Shown here: positions 49,613-49,745 of the stretch, one piece after another
Layout: each line of letters begins with the position of its first letter
Numbering within the stretch: the stretch's first letter is position 1
The notes under the pieces: model-generated
What the model saw: the letters and a program-made list of their open reading frames with translations, nothing else
What the model was told of the DNA's origin: nothing
Database searches by the model: none
Made by a program: the position numbers and the translations under genes
Source of the DNA: Onthovicinus sp900555545
Lineage (GTDB): Bacteria; Bacillota; Clostridia; Oscillospirales; Acutalibacteraceae
Assembly (NCBI GenBank): GCA_949296915.1
Contig: CASFPX010000018.1
Location: forward strand, 1-49,745
Length of the DNA: 49,745 bases
Direction of reading: 5' to 3'

Positions 49613-49745
49613 TTACTTCTTCCGGCGGGTAAACGCGATCACGCCGCCTGTCGCCACTGCCGCCAACGCCACCAGTCCAAGCACTGCATCGCCTGTATCC
49701 GGCGCACTGTTCGGCTCGCTCTCCTCTCCACCTTCACCGGCCGGT
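49613..49745 (-). CDS. Wall-anchored surface protein, C-terminal fragment with PDTGD sorting signal
   Basis: Only the last 44 codons or so are in the window. They read Gly/Glu-rich linker, PNSAPDTGDAVLGLVALA, a hydrophobic helix and FTRRKK, that is a sortase-type signal of the form P-x-T-G-D with membrane helix and positive tail. It is the same class of anchor as VETGD of the giant protein at 17.7-22.4 kb, so both probably use the same sortase, which is not encoded here. The rest of the protein lies to the right. Confidence 0.8.
   Translation of the reverse strand, partial: PAGEGGEESEPNSAPDTGDAVLGLVALAAVATGGVIAFTRRKK

Overview
The window reads as chromosome of a low-to-mid-GC anaerobic Firmicute of class Clostridia, probably near the Oscillospiraceae/Ruminococcaceae. 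The basis is strong AGGAGG-type ribosome binding sites, 17-bp-spaced TTGNNN/TATAAT promoters, zinc-type ribosomal proteins S14 and L36, AgrA/AgrC-like signalling, NEAT and TGD-type cell-wall sorting signals. The assignment to family is inference.

Layout. 1-4.2 kb: 3' end of a GHKL sensor kinase, then an ABC exporter (ATPase plus 802-residue FtsX-type permease) and a small unknown gene. 4.4-7.0 kb: a long leader rich in inverted repeats, a GT8 glycosyltransferase, a VTT/DedA membrane protein and a convergent GNAT acetyltransferase. 7.1-12.7 kb: isoleucyl-tRNA synthetase of an unusual motif type, a NYN/OST-HTH RNA-binding protein, a DUF2007-like small protein, an AT-rich AAC(6')-like acetyltransferase and a methyltransferase. 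12.7-17.1 kb: an XRE repressor with a candidate operator, a 53-residue membrane peptide, PlsC, and an EIIC-like permease coupled to a secreted endonuclease/exonuclease/phosphatase-fold enzyme. 17.1-22.5 kb: an AT-rich stretch and a 1570-residue surface protein with an internal duplication and a VETGD sorting signal. 22.6-38.15 kb: one co-directional S10-spc-alpha block of 31 genes (rpsJ to rplQ, including secY, adk, map, infA and rpoA) behind a 260-nt leader with an intrinsic terminator. 38.3-49.7 kb: accessory genes: TetR divergent from a GH16 lipoprotein; an AgrA-type regulator with a split, N-box-deleted AgrC-type kinase; patatin; a GPH symporter with a Cys-type sulfatase; a CAT homologue behind a frameshifted XRE membrane regulator; an EamA transporter; a NEAT-domain surface protein; and the end of another TGD-anchored protein.

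How the parts fit. The ribosomal block is housekeeping and canonical in order. Around it are envelope and glycan functions (GT8, GH16, sulfatase/symporter, wall-anchored proteins, PlsC, patatin) and small-molecule defence or sensing (ABC exporter, AAC(6')-like, CAT-like, one-component regulators). This suits a gut-type anaerobe handling host or dietary glycans; that habitat is inference.

Most interesting leads: the unrecognised structured leader before the GT8 gene, with two mutually exclusive hairpins; the attenuator-like S10 leader; the near-identical kinase 3' ends about 40 kb apart together with the decayed kinase; the duplicated giant surface protein; and the HHAWG/KFSKT isoleucyl-tRNA synthetase. 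I see no CRISPR array, tRNA, rRNA, insertion sequence or phage gene.
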